A stretch of DNA of 64,000 nt from Henckelia pumila (Eukaryota > Streptophyta > Magnoliopsida > Lamiales > Gesneriaceae), in assembly GCF_033568475.1 (NCBI RefSeq), contig NC_133121.1, forward strand, positions 134,820,375 to 134,884,374. Direction: 5' to 3'. Shown here piece by piece: positions 1 through 12,569 of the stretch. Below the pieces are notes generated by a model. It was given only the letters and a program-made list of their open reading frames with translations. It did not search any database and was not told the DNA's origin. The position numbers were made by a program, and so were the translations under genes. Position 1 is the stretch's first letter, and each line of letters starts with the position of its first letter.

Positions 1-2
1 AG

Positions 3-666
3 TGTACATTCGGTGTGGTAGGATGACGTAGAGATGATAAAACATAATGTTTGTAATGTTAAAACTTTATGCCATAGATTTTTAATTTTACCAAAAAAAT
101 TGAATTAATGTGTGTAGACTCTAGTATAATAATATTTATGGTTAAATTAATAAGAATAAATGACCATGGTTATTGGTTAGGAGGATACGGAAACAAAGAA
201 GTGGGAAAAATAATAATAAATGAGGAAAGAGTAACAAAAGAAAATCGAAAATAAAAACAAATAAAATAATAAGTTGTGACACGTGTCAATTTTTGGAATA
301 GGGGGACTTACACGTGAACCAACTTGTTATTTTATTTGTTTTTTTCTATGCTCCATGAGGAGCTTTACTCCTCCTATTCCAATAACTGACACGTGTCCCA
401 ACTTATTATTTTATTTGTTTTTTTTTGTTTTTTTTGTTTCTCTTTCCTCATTTTTACTATTTTCCCACTTTTTTGTTTTCGTCTTCTCCTAACCAATAAC
501 CATGGTCATTTATTATTATTAATTTAACCATAAATACTATTACACTAGAGTCTACACACATTAATTCAATTTTTTTGGTAAAATTAAAAATCTCTGGCAT
601 AAAGTTTAAACATTACAAACATTATGTTTTATCATCTCTACATCATCCTAGCACACCGAATGTACA
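3..666. repeat. Large inverted repeat (foldback), arms about 300 bp
   Basis: Bases 3-303 are nearly the reverse complement of 372-666, leaving a loop of about 68 bp. Both arms carry the same landmarks in mirror order: TGTACATTCGGTGTG at the outer end, CCATGGTTATTGGTTAGGAG in the middle, and the palindrome GACACGTGTC near the loop. The outer 75 bp or so also matches sequence just downstream of the X8 pseudogene at 56464-56949, so the arms began as X8 3' flanks. The loop holds a partial third copy of the inner arm sequence. A second X8 copy in plus orientation may lie left of the window; this is inferred. Confidence 0.85.
279..288. promoter_or_regulatory. G-box-like palindrome in the foldback arm
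   Basis: GACACGTGTC is a perfect palindrome containing CACGTG, the core bound by plant bZIP and bHLH factors. The mirror copy lies at about 388-397 in the other arm and a third CACGTG is in the loop near 311. Whether it drives any transcript cannot be told from sequence. Confidence 0.3.
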
Positions 667-1122
667 TTTGGCACAACATTAAACACAACATTATGCTTTA
701 AATCAAGATACTGAAAACAAGAAAAACAACAGCGCTAGCTCCATTTACTTTATCCCTCCCAGCATCTGCAGGAGATTCAAATTGCGTTTTTGAAGGAAAA
801 ATGCAAGAACCGAAACTCGGATTTGTATAAGTAATCACACATATACCTCCAGAGGTTCATGCAGTTTTAGATCCATTTTTTCGAAGATTTTGCTGAGCAA
901 GTACGAAGTGTGGCTTCAATACGCGTCTGGCTTGAAACATGCTCCCTTGGACTGAATCAAAAAGCAATCAGCCTGTCCAGAGGAGCATCCTCTGTCAAGC
1001 GCTTCTTGACATAGATTGTTTTCTAGTCATGATCGAGTCATGCACCACGCTCGAATCACACGAGAACCTCTAAATGTACAAAGAAGCAATAAACAACAAA
1101 CGAGAAGTGCTCTAATGGTCAT
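648..1122 (-). pseudogene. X8/CBM43 domain pseudogene, minus-strand copy
   Basis: The reverse strand from an ATG at 1122 reads a signal-peptide-like stretch, then the X8 landmark AWCMTRS. An in-frame TGA follows almost at once, and further stops and small indels occur before the C-terminal region. Parts of the usual domain are still recognisable: a cysteine-rich core, the region matching NP-S-FGSC, and a hydrophobic tail. The closest relatives in the window are the plus-strand copies at 1911-2231 and 56464-56949. X8 (CBM43) domains bind beta-1,3-glucan such as callose. The 3' end overlaps the right arm of the foldback at 372-666. It cannot make a full protein. Confidence 0.85.
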
Positions 1123-1910
1123 GAAAAAGTTGACAGATGAAAATGAAAGTTAATGATACAGTGTATCCTTCTTTTTTCAAATAAGAATTGTAGTAGGATT
1201 TGGGGCGCTAAAGAGACATTACTGACTTGAAGCTCTGACCTCGGCTGTGAAACTAATGTTTTGAAGTTTCTTCTGAAGAAAACTGGCTTCTTGAAAGTTT
1301 AACAAACTTAATTGACATATGCTTGGAAGACCGAAAATTGAGAAACCGAAAAACACCAAGGTTCAGTCATGCAGTGTGAAGATCAAACTCAAATACAAGT
1401 TATCAATGCTAATCCAATTCAGTGTGGATAATAAATATTATACACACTTACTAAAATAGTAAAAGATGGTAATTGAAGGGTAAAAATGGTAATTATTTAT
1501 TATAATAATTATTATGATCATTTACAAGTAAATAGTAACTACTACTCATATTTAAATAAAATTTATTATTAATATTACAACAATTATTTATTGATTGTCT
1601 GTGGTAAGTTGAAAGTGGGACGATTTTTCATTCCTAAAATTTCACTAGAGTTTTTCATTACTTTGTGTCGAGTTTTTGTATATTTTGGGTCGAACAAAAT
1701 TTTAAAACTAAACTCAATTTATGCACTACCCAGCCCACCCACGTCAATTGAGTTTGTTAAACTTTCAAGAAGTCAGTTTTCCTTTGAAGAAACTTCAAAA
1801 CATTAGTTTCACAACGAAAGTCAGAGTTTCAAGTCAGTAATGTCTCTCTTTTACTAACTCCTCATACCCTACAACAATTCTTATTCCAGAATTCACCAGT
1901 CAAATTTCTC
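1123..1910. repeat. Spacer of the head-to-head X8 pair, with mirrored upstream regions
   Basis: No gene is visible. The 5' flanks of the two X8 pseudogenes are mirror copies: about 1180-1320 matches the reverse complement of about 1740-1890, including the shared words AGAGACATTACTGACTTGAA and GTTTTGAAGTTTCTTC. The unique centre (about 1325-1735) is AT-rich. The inverted duplication therefore includes the putative promoters, which would fire away from each other. Confidence 0.75.
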
Positions 1911-2231
1911 AAGGCCATCAAAGTACTTCTCGTTTGTTGTTTATTTTTTCTTTGTACTTTTAAAGGTTCTCATGCGATTCGAGTGTGGTGCATGACTCGA
2001 TCATGCCTATACAACAATCTATGTCAAGAAGCGCTTGACAAAGGATGCTCCTCCGGACAGGCTGATTGCTCTTTGATTCAGCCCGGGAGAGCATGTTCTG
2101 AGGCAAACACGTATTGGAGCCACACTTCGTACATGCTCAGTAGTATCCTCGAAAAAAATGGGTCTAAAACCGCATGCACCTCTGGAGGTATAGGTGTTAT
2201 TACCTATACGAATCCACTGCTTACCGCCTAG
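1911..2231 (+). pseudogene. X8/CBM43 domain pseudogene, plus-strand copy
   Basis: The frame is open from 1911 to 2231, but the codon matching the initiator ATG of the copy at 56464 is AAG (1911-1913), so the normal start is lost. The remaining frame shows the signal-peptide region, the X8 motif VWCMTRS, then LCQEALDKGC, ADCSLIQPG and TACTSGG, which are the usual cysteine landmarks. After TYTNP the conserved PSYGSC end is missing and the frame runs into unrelated repeat DNA. The only possible start is a GTG at 1983, which would give a protein with no signal peptide. It is therefore a 5'- and 3'-damaged copy. Confidence 0.8.
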
Positions 2232-2683
2232 ACACTTAGGCAGCAGCCTACGCGAGGCCTGGCCTTTTTTTTTTTTAGCCTAAATATCTAATTATTTAAT
2301 GCTATCCACCTTAATATTTATCTAATTACATGCCTAAGTGATGTTTTTTCAAGTATAAATATCTAATTATTTTTGTCCATATTAATATTTCTCATTTTTT
2401 TTCAAATTCAACTAGAAATACATGACATATTTCTCGTTTTCATCTGATACAAATTGATAGAAAAATATGACAAATAATAATTTTTTAAAAATTAAAATTA
2501 AATAAATATAAAATATTATATGTTAATCTAGGCGGTTGCGTAGGCAGATTTGAGGTGTCTAGGCGGCGATTAGATGGCCTAGACGGCCAATTAATGTAAT
2601 AACTTCTAGAAACTTCAAATGTCTAAAATCGGGGCGGTGGGCAACCGCCTAGCACCTAGGTGCTGCCTTTTAGAACACTAAAT
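2210..2683. mobile_element. hAT-like MITE remnant truncating the X8 pseudogene
   Basis: The two ends carry related words in GC-richer DNA: ACCGCCTAGACACTTAGGCA near 2223 and AACCGCCTAGCACCTAGGTG near 2644, ending in TTTTAGAACACT. More GGCGG/CTAGG words lie near 2530-2590. This composition resembles non-autonomous hAT repeats common in plants. No clear 8-bp target duplication was found. The left boundary coincides with the loss of homology in the X8 copy. Confidence 0.4.
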
Positions 2684-4790
2684 ATGAGTGAATTACGGTG
2701 TTTACTGGTTAATATGTCCCTGCTTTGAATATATTATATCCACTGGATTCTACATAAAATGAATTGTGATATAACCAAAATTTTATCTCGGGTATGGTTT
2801 GGTAGAGCGAATTTTCAAATCTCTCTCGCTACGGGTCGGGTCGGGCACGACGTTGCTCTGCATAAACAGAACCAAAGTTAGGGGCACCGTAGATGTGTTC
2901 GGTGTGACCCCTCCGATGCTTAATTCAGTGCTCAGAAGATGGAGAGTGTAACGAAAGCGAGAGAACAAGTGAATTTGAGAAGTCTGAACTGATGCTTCCG
3001 AAAACATAAATGTTGTGTGGAGAAAAAATCAACCATAAAAAATTCAAGCACATGTTAAAAAATCCGAACAGACGAAAATTCGAGCATGTGGAAAGTACGA
3101 ACACATATTTATGCCCTAGTCAGAGAATAGGTTCTCCAGCACTGGGCTTCATGCAAACATATAAATTTAAAAATCGTGAAATGGCTTAGTAAATTCTACG
3201 ATGTCTTAACTGATTTTTCGCATGCCACATTTGTGTTGGCCTACATGGTGCCGAGCTGGTCGGGCTTGTGATTTTTTTCCAGTTAATAGACTTGTCGTCA
3301 TTGCCAAGTTAATGACTTGTCTTCGTTGCCAAGTTAATGGGCTTATAGTGCCGAACTGGTTGGACTTATGATTTTTTCGTACGAAAAAAGAAAATGAAAC
3401 TTTTTTATTGAGAGTTTAACTGTAAAAATTAATTAAAGTGCTAAAGTTTTCAGCTTTAAAAATCATGCTTTAATTTGTGGAACTGATTATAATCTTCTGC
3501 AATCAACATAGCGAAGCATACATTTTCATTGTTTCTTAAGTTTAACAATTTTGTAGACATTCACTTAATTTTAGTAATGGAATAAAATTATATATTCCTT
3601 TAATGGTGTGACCATGTATAATATATTGGAATACAGTCTGAAGTAATATGCAAATTCCTCATTCGTAATGACTGAAGTAAACTACTTCTAATTCCACCAC
3701 TTTCAATTAAGAATCTATAATTTTGATCACTTTATAATTATTTAGCAATGTCAGATTGCTAATTCCGTGGCATAGTGAAATGAAAAAAATGATTCTTTTC
3801 ATTGATTAATATTTATGAAAGTGTTACTGGAACATCTTTCGTTGCACAGTCATATCTAAGGTTGATATTTGTTTGAAAACTGTGAAGTGGTTAAGCATTT
3901 GACTTGACTTATTATTTATGATTTAATGCAAACTTAACCCATTATCTTAAATTAGTGTAGGTTTTAGTGACAATGCATGATTAATTAGATGTGTGAATAC
4001 ACAAATTCATGTCTTATCAAAACCATTATTTGATCATCATAAGTTTATCAAATTTTCATTAATATCGACATTGATGTTAAATAAGGTTATTTTTTAAAAA
4101 GGATTGCTCTGTCTTTTGATGATTGCAATGGACACCGATTAATATCAATGCTGATAGGGTAGACTGAAGTACACATATTTATTATCTTTTTCATTATAGT
4201 TCATGATAGTTTTCTATTACACATTGCAGGTTTTGAGGAGGTTCATATATTTTGAATATTTCAGCCACTGTGTTTCCACAAGCAGCTTGTTTTATTAACG
4301 TGTCGCTGAAACATTCACAAGCAAAATTATTTACATGTATCGCAAGGATTAGCCATAGTTATCAAAACCCAAAAGGCATGCACCAAGCTCAAGGCACAAC
4401 CCTTCGGTAAAGCACATCTTTAATTTGGCTATGTAGCACGAGCCTAGCTTGGTGCATTCTAGAGGCTCAAGAGACCTTTTAAATGCACCTTCAATGTAGA
4501 TATATATGTTGAATCTATAGTAAAATGAAGAGTAGTAGAATTTAATTAACTAAATGACTAATTAATAGGCTTTTTAATTATCACACATTGGAATTTATGT
4601 GATTAAATTTTCTACATGTATTAAGATCATAGCACGTTATCCCTTACAACACCTCATCGTCCATTCATATATGGTTGAATTACCTCAGATTAATTCATTA
4701 CGCGGATTCAAAAACAAATGGTTGAATGCCATATTTTCTTGTAGTGTTGCCAAGTCATTACCAAGAGAGGAAATTATAACAAACAGCAAA
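2684..4790. other. Intergenic AT-rich DNA, no supported gene
   Basis: Only short spurious frames are present. Around 2800-3000 there is a GC-richer stretch with GGTCGGGTCGGGC, probably an old repeat. Around 4340-4480 there is a patch (AAGGCATGCACCAAGCTCAAGG and a related mirrored GAGCCTAGCTTGGTGC) that looks like a hAT-type MITE remnant. Confidence 0.5.
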
Positions 4791-4799
4791 TAAAAGCAT

Positions 4800-5300
4800 G
4801 GCCACAGGGAGACATTGGCAATTGCTGGTGAGGAAAATAATCGACTTAGAGAAAGTTTGGAATTAGCAGAATCATCCTTAATTTTTAGGCCTTAAAGTTA
4901 GAAGTGAGTTGCTTGCAAAGTCTAGGTGGTGAATTAGGCACTGAAACTCAAAATTTTTCCCACTTCCTTAATTACTAGTGAGGTGTTTGATTCATTGAAA
5001 GGACAAATATGGAATTGGATGAGGCAAATGAAATAAGCAGGCTTTTTATACAACCTTCGGAGTTAAATTTTCCAAGGAGACCAGAAGTTTTTGAACAAAA
5101 AATGTACCTTGTTTGGGTGTCGGGAGATGGTTCTTTTGGAAGAGATCCTTCTCCAGCTTTATGATCAGAACTTGTTGAATTAATGTGTAATGAGAACTTG
5201 AACTTGGATATATATATTCTCAAAAACATTTTGAAGCAAATGCTGAAATTAGAAGGCATGGATGAATTTGTAGGTGAGTTGGAACTTTCAAATATATGCT
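4800..5300 (+). pseudogene. Decayed coding relic of unknown family
   Basis: Several adjacent stretches read like protein but in shifting frames. Near 4811-4880 one frame reads TLAIAGEENNRLRESLELAE, which is coiled-coil-like. Near 4908 KVRSELLAKSRW follows. From an ATG at 5009 the frame stays open for 51 codons to a TGA (5162-5164), then the same frame continues for about 45 more codons to a TAG. A possible splice donor (GTAG followed by GTGAGT) lies near 5270. I do not recognise the family. It may be a fragment captured by a transposon or an old retrocopy. Confidence 0.3.
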
Positions 5301-6563
5301 AGCTAGCTTCTCAGAATCAGTGGATATATGATGGATGAGCTTTTATGAAGTCTCGGATATATGATATGTACTAATGTAGTTGCGTTTCCCAATGTCATTT
5401 TCAAATTAAAAGCCCAGTTAGGTCAACAAATGATCATTATTGGTAATTTTACAAAATTAATACAACAAAATGTTTTATTAAATAAGCACCCAATTATTGG
5501 ATCACATGCATCCTCATGGCATTTTCAAGTTTCTGATCAAAATTCTTACTATTAATTACCTTTGATTTTTTTTCTCTTTTCGAAAACTCGGACGCAAAAT
5601 AGTCCATAAAAATGATTAAATAATTCAACCCAGAATAGAAAAACTCTTAACTCAATAAAAAGAAACTCTATTTGCAAGCCTCCGTGACCAACATCTGAAT
5701 TAAAACGGCTCGTTAATTCTCATTAATTACAAGTATCTCTACCAAAAAATAGACTAGCTTTAGCTTATTAATTATTTGTTTTATACTAGAAATAATAACA
5801 CGCAATTAATGGTTTAGTATCACTCATTAAATAAGGTAAAAACGACTTATAAATGAGATATATTATGTGACATCATAATCACATAAAGCAAGTTATCTGA
5901 CATATTGTACATGAAATCAGATAAAGCAATTGTTCTACTGAATTAACGTTCCAGATACTTGGCAAGTTTTTACAATCATTAAAAAAAAATTTGTTAGATT
6001 TGACTTTAAAAAATCACTTTTGTGTGTTTCTTAAACTCAGGTTACATGTTATTTTATATTTAACTTAATTGAAATTCAAAAGTTAATTCTCTAAGTGATT
6101 CTAATAGAAAGGTCGATGTTAAAATCAATATTCTAATCACTTATTTAACAAACACTACCCAAAATTTGATTTTTAGATTTTCACATTTGTTTTCAAATAT
6201 TACCAACTTTTGGTTTTTCTTAACATTTTTATAATTTATAAATTTAATCAATTCTTCAAAAGCATAATATTTCCTTCAATTTTTCATTTAGAACTTCGCA
6301 AAAAGAAAAAGTTAAAAGGATGGAGGCAAAAAAGTGAGAGCCAAGCACTTGAGGTGGAACAATTATTGAGTTTAAATTTCCCAAACTGGATGATTTCTCA
6401 TTCATTTGATATCATTTAATGGTTTCCTACACACATCGTGTAACGGATGAGAAGTATCTTTCTCCATGCCTCTATGTGTGAGAACACTTTAGTTGAATGG
6501 GGAGATACTATGGGTTGCTATACTCGATTAAACATCTCACGGACGGGGTCGATGAAATAAATA
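5301..6563. other. Intergenic DNA, nothing identified
   Basis: AT-rich sequence with no reading frame that looks like protein and no clear repeat. Confidence 0.5.
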
Positions 6564-6566
6564 TAA

Positions 6567-6990
6567 GGGAAAATTGCATAAAATTACTTTTGTGAAATCT
6601 TGAGTTTGCTGATAACCTCTTATTAAAGTTTTTTAAGCTCACAACCCCCTGTGATTCTAGATATGTATCATGCACACCTTTTCAACTAAAAATAACGAAA
6701 AAATGACGAAAATACCCCTGCTTAAAAAAATGATAATATTAATATAAAATAATTATATATAATTTTCATAGTTATTTAACTAAAATTTGATTAGTTTATT
6801 CAATTAAATATAAAATTTTTAAAAAATTAATTTAATCATTTTTTAAGTAGGAGTATTTTCGTCATTTTTTAGTTTTAATAGTTTGCTTGCTACATATCTA
6901 AAATCTCAGGGTATTATCAGCTAAAAAATTTTCATAAGGGGTTATCAGCAAATCCGGGATTTCACAAAAGTAATATATGCAATTTCTCCT
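6567..6990. mobile_element. MITE with terminal inverted repeats
   Basis: The left end GGGAAAATTGCATAAAATTA is mirrored by the right end GCAATTTCTCC. Inside, both arms continue to pair (ACTTTTGTGAAATC against GATTTCACAAAAGT, and GAAAATACCCC against GGAGTATTTTC). The trinucleotide TAA flanks both ends, fitting a 3-bp target duplication. There is no coding capacity, so it depends on another element's transposase. Confidence 0.65.
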
Positions 6991-6993
6991 AAA

Positions 6994-7986
6994 TCTAATT
7001 TTATATTTTCAGATATCTTCGAGAAATGAGCATTAAATTCATAAAAAAATTTAGATTTTCTCAACAAGTAAAACAAAATCTGTGTACAAACAAATTCGAG
7101 CTACATTAGTGAATTTTGTTCATTTGAACATGGAGTAGTCAAAAAATTTCAATTCATCGTCTTATATCTTGTGTCTCTATCAGTGGAAAAAAGGTGCACA
7201 TGCAAAAAGAAGGAAAGATAGATATAGGTTAACCGGGACGTCATGTATTGATTTTTTAGTGGTTAACGTCGATCAAGGTGAAAAGAGGCAAAAGTGTCCT
7301 CGTGATGACAAAGATAACACGAAATCTATTCGAATTATTTACAAATAGTACATCTTGATATTTAAATTAAGGGGAGATTTGATTTTTGGTATTTTAGGTT
7401 TTCAAGTTTCAGTTTAATCAATTATCTTTTTTTCTAGAAATTTTAGCGTTTTCTTCTGACATGGCGATGATATAATATCGCTATAGTGTTGATGTGACGC
7501 TAATACGTGTGGTGTCAAATCATCGCTACATCAGAAAAAGAACTTACATTTCCAAAATTTGAAAGATGCATGACCAAAACTGAAATTTTATTATGTACAT
7601 TACCAAAATAAAAAGACAAATATACATGACACAAAAAGTATTTTTTCCTTAAATAATTATGTATCTGTTGCAGAGATTTATTGACATTTTTTAAATGACA
7701 TAATTTTGTAGAGTTGATAGATTTTTACAGATTTACACAATCTCACAAACTTTTAAAGATCTATTTCTTTAAAATATTTTTATATATCAAAGTAAATAAT
7801 TTTTATTTATCGATTTGATTTGCAAAAATAGATTAGTATTAAATTTATTACAATTTTTAAATTAATATAACTCTATAAAATTTGAATATATTCAATTTTA
7901 TATAGTATCCTTATTTATATAATATATAAATATACATTCGTGTTAATAAATTTTTAAAAATATGCATGTCAATATATAACAATAAA

Positions 7987-8017
<31 letters not shown>

Positions 8018-10590
8018 ATTTAAATTTATGATCAATAAAATATTATAATTTTTTGTCGTGTAGTATAATAAGTTTTTATTAAAAACTTTAATCAATATGA
8101 TTTTAAATCTCGTGAGGTTTTGTAATTAAAATTAGAAAAATTATAAATGATAAAAAAAATTATTTTATTAATTGAAAAAATATGTTTGTATATATATTAT
8201 TTTTAATATGACTAGTATATTTGAGGCTAGTGTTACTATAGAGACTATTTTAATATAAATGGAAAAAAAAGTATGTGAGTTTGAATTAAATGTTCATTCA
8301 AATCTTTAAATTGAACCAAATACAATTATTGACATTTTATTGTTGTACCTTAGGCTTTAACTATTGTACTTAATAAAATTTCATGGAGTCTTTAAAAGTC
8401 TATTGACATTTTGAATATCTCTAGACTTTTGTAGAGTTTTTAAAAGTCAAATTGAATAACACATGATTTTTTTAAAACTCTACAAATGTTCATCTTGAAT
8501 ATCACTAAATTTTTTGGAGTATATAAAAGTTTAGATCGAATACCTCTAGATTTTTAAACTTCACAAAAGTCATTAAAAATCTAGAACCAATACACCTTTT
8601 TTTTTTAGAATATAGTGTGATATCTTAATTCTATATATCTCAGGATTAGAGAATCTAATAGACAAAATTTAACAATCACATTTACAAAAATTACTATATA
8701 AAATATATTGAATTAAATTAAATAATTTTACAATTTGATAAATTATAGTATATGATAAATCATATTATGATTAATTTAGAGACTAGATCTTTATTAAAAT
8801 CATTTTGCCTGAAGCTCGCGAAATAATAATGATAATGATTATTTTATTGGAATGAGATGTATATTAATAATATTGAGGAAAGATAAGAGAATAAAGTTGT
8901 TTTTGCGTAAGTGGTAAAAAAAGATGAACTTAGCAAAATTTATTTTCATATTTGACAAAAAGCTAATTATCATCAGATGAGGTGTATGATATTCAAAAAA
9001 AGAAATGAAAACAATAGTTGTTTTGGATAAATCTGGCATGCATGCTTACTCCATGAAAGCATATATTCCCACCCCAGTTGCAATGAATTATTACGCAAGA
9101 AAATGACACCCAACTAATTTTGGGATCGTAATAATTATTATCATATATCATCCAACATTTAGAATTCCAAAGCAAGCCAGAGTTCTGCAATTATAACCAA
9201 AGCTGTACAGAGACGTCTTAAACAAACATGCAAGTAACACAAGTAATTAATTATAAATTAATGGCGGTAACAAAATTTTTCACGACACTAATTATGAGTT
9301 ATAAATGATCGTTCAAGAAAAGATTAGATACTTGCTTTTGCGTAAGAGGTCAAAAAAGATTAATGTTGCAAAGTTTTGAACGTTGGACTCGAGCTAACGA
9401 GGCAAATAAATATATAGAATTAAAGAGGGCTTCACACGTTTTTTATTACTGAAACAATTTACAAGCCTCTTACTATTTCAGTACTTTTCAAGTTGCTCAA
9501 TAGTCCTCTTCTTAAGTCGTCGTCTTGTTTGTTGTAAATCAGAGTAGAAATTAAAGTTATTCGAATTTAAATAGCTAGGCGTGATATTGTCATAAATCTC
9601 AAATTAATTAATCCTTTTTAAATGAATCATGTAACGTAACACTCTGGTTCCAATAGTATGAGATTTACCTTAGCCAAGAATATATTCCTAATATTAAAGC
9701 CGATTATCTGTGATTTTTTTTTCTTTTTTGAAATTATAATACCGTGTGAACTCATAACGATTCTCGGTATTTGAATAATAGACACACTCTTTTACTATCA
9801 CATTTACAAAAATAGCTATATAAAATAAGTTAGATTGAATTCATATTAAAACTTTAGAAATTATATTATAAAATAAATCACATTCAGATTTTTTTAATCA
9901 CAACATATTAAGAATTTAGAAACCATTACTAACATCATTTTAGCCTTGAAGTTTGCGACACAGTCCTTTTTTTTTATTATTGGAATGAGATCTATGCTAC
10001 AATTAATGTATTAATAATTTAATATCACATATGTATATATACATAAACATACGCGTGATTAGAGTTTAGTTTCAATCAAAAACGATTTATTAAGAAAATG
10101 TATATGAATTTAATTTTAATTAATAGTGTATGCGTGTATATATATATTGTAATATATATTTGTGCATATAGAAATATATATAGTACGAAATAGAAGAGTG
10201 GATTTCTTCCTAATTTATCTTATCGAACCTAAAATACCAAATTTTCGGGATATCTTACCGAAATTGTTTCGACATACTGACATTTTTTCGTTATACGAAA
10301 TTTTTTTTCGGTATCTACATGATATCAATATGGATTTTTTCAATATCAAAATTTCGGAATTTCAGTATCGGTACAGCTATGAATTTTTTTCATACCGATA
10401 TTTTTTATACGATATACCGAAAAACTCACCCTAATTGTTAGTGTGATTTTAAAATGTTGCGTTAAATTACAGATCCATTTAGATTTTAAAAACAATAACT
10501 TTTGAATCCAATAAACCTAAGGCTGGAAATATGACTATATGAGACTCGCTCGGATCCAAATCAAATTTCAAAATTTGGCCAAAATATAAA
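6994..10590. other. AT-rich intergenic DNA with X8-flank-like repeats
   Basis: No gene is supported. Parts of 8610-8820 and 9600-9970 resemble sequence flanking the intact X8 genes, for example the words CCAATAGT-TG-GATTTAC and CATTTTAGCC seen also near 48500, 54350 and 59120. This suggests an old segmental copy whose gene is gone. A block near 10210-10430 is rich in ACCGAAA/TTTCGGTA words and looks like a transposon remnant. Confidence 0.4.
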
Positions 10591-10599
10591 CGACAATTT

Positions 10600-10691
10600 A
10601 CAGGTATAAATGAAGCAAGATAAATTGACGACAAAATGAGTGGTCACGATGCTGTTTGGGTTAATTTTATTACCTAAAATTGAATTAATTA

Positions 10692-10733
<42 letters not shown>

Positions 10734-11465
10734 ATGCTTTTTAAGGTAAGTAAAATTGATGGAGGTTGGACCACTTTTAATTGCTCCATTTTAATTTTGT
10801 ACAGTTTTAATTGGCTTTGAACTACTTTGCTAACCTTTCTTCATGAAAACGTTTGTATCTAAAAATGTTAAAAACCATAAATTATTTTGTAATATTGGTA
10901 TGCTCGGTTGCTTTCATACATTAAGTGTGAAAGAAAACGAAAGACTATGACTTTTGTAACGTTGAAGTTGAAGATACGATATCAATTTTCTAGGATATAT
11001 CAGAACTATTATAAGTTAAAATTAATTTCGGGACCATGGAATATCTTCACTTGTGTAGTTGTGTATAATTAATATTACAAGAAAAAGGCTAAAACAAACG
11101 GTTTATATTATATAATTTTGATTCTAACTAATAAAATCAATTAATTAATCGATCTTGTTTAACTGGAAATAGTGAAACAAGTTGATCGCACCACTTGGGC
11201 TAATGAGATGCATGGTAAATTTGATCTGATCAAAACAATTAGTAGATGCCACACTTGTGTTCGATATGATGTATAAAATTATGCACTTGTGTAATATCAT
11301 GTGATATACATACATGACATGGTTAACTTGGGTGAGAACCGAAATTCAATGTCATAGTCATATATATTATTGTACATGATCGATCGTTTTTAACTTTATC
11401 AAAAAATATCATCACGGGTAATTAAACAATTTAAATCTTTTAAATTGTATATAATAGGCCAAACC
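10600..11465. repeat. Duplicated segment, copy A (lacks the SINE)
   Basis: This non-coding segment matches 13880-15060 and 42556-43815. Shared landmarks are ACAGGTATAAATGAA, GGTAAGTAAAATTGATGGAG, AACCATAAATTATTTTGTAA and AGTTGATCGCACCACTTGG. Around 10620-10650 the sequence runs uninterrupted where the other two copies carry a SINE, so this copy preserves the empty site. A long AT dinucleotide run interrupts it at about 10690-10731. Part of it is also found inverted at 43938-44282. Confidence 0.8.
10690..10731. repeat. (AT)n microsatellite
   Basis: An uninterrupted run of about 20 TA/AT units inside duplicated segment A, absent from copies B and C. Confidence 0.9.
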
Positions 11466-12569
11466 CAAAACTCAATTAATATTTCTTTCTTTTTGCATGT
11501 TCACCTAACATGCTACGCTCCATGTTCCACCAATAAATCGAATGACATGTGTATTTTATTTTTAATTTTTCGGTCATTGACTTGTTAATTACTATAAACA
11601 AAACCTATTAGATATCTTTCCTAAACAACCTTTTTTATATGAACAAAATCATTCCAAAAATAGAATTTTCCTTATATATAAATCTTGAAATAATTCCACA
11701 CGAACATAAAAATATTTTTTTAAAAAAAAATTTAATGTATTCAAAAAATAATAAAATTAATGATTAGCACAAAGAGACTAAAAAATTTATTTATCCGAAT
11801 GATTTTATTTTTTTATATAATTATATATATCATCATAACAATAAAACATTTAAAAACACAAAATGAAAAAATAGAAAAAAACCTGATCGAGGGGTGAACC
11901 AATGTCCAATAGGTAAGATATATAAATGGTAAAAAAATATCAACAGAGCTACTTAACCATTAGAGGTTGGGTTGGGTCATGTTGTCCGCTCTCTTGGATC
12001 TCTGTTTACTCATGCACATTTTTCGATTTAAATTCTGCATGAGCCAATGAACCTCTAACTCACGTGGAGGATTACCTTCGAGGTCAATCCTCTTTTTTTA
12101 GGAGATACTAAAAAAATTTAAATTTATCAAAAAATTCCACTTTTCATTAACATAAATATCACATAATAAAAAACGGGTAACTACATTTTTTTTTCAAAAA
12201 AATAACTATAATAGAAAAGGTATAAAAAATATACCTAAAAAATATTCAATCCTGAGAATTTTTTATAATATTTTTATTTATTTTTATTATGATATATAAT
12301 TATATAAATAAATTACATAAAGAAAAAAAATTCGGATTAATTAATTTTTTAGTATCTTTGTGTTAATTCTTAGTTTTTATTTTTTTTATTCGTGGGGAAT
12401 TGTTCCAAATTTTATATATAAAGATAATTTTGTTTTTTGAAATGATTTTGTTGATATATGAGAGCTTATTTAATTAGGAAAGATATCTAATACATTTTGA
12501 TAAATAAAATTTAGCAAGTCAAAAATACACGTCACTCCACCAATTGGTGCAGCATGTAGTGTAGCTAGG
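11466..12569. other. Intergenic AT-rich DNA
   Basis: No gene is seen. Parts of 11630-11870 and 12230-12480 look like mirror images (TATATAA-TTATATA and AAAATC-ATTCC words), suggesting an old inverted-repeat element whose ends are not clear. Confidence 0.35.

Noticed and set aside
283-492. 69-codon open frame in the foldback
   Set aside because: It crosses the loop of an inverted repeat and is mostly Phe/Ser/Leu from T-rich DNA.
1983-2231. Open frame that could be called an intact small X8 gene
   Set aside because: It has only a GTG start after the signal peptide, and the true initiator is mutated to AAG. The C-terminal end is replaced by repeat DNA.
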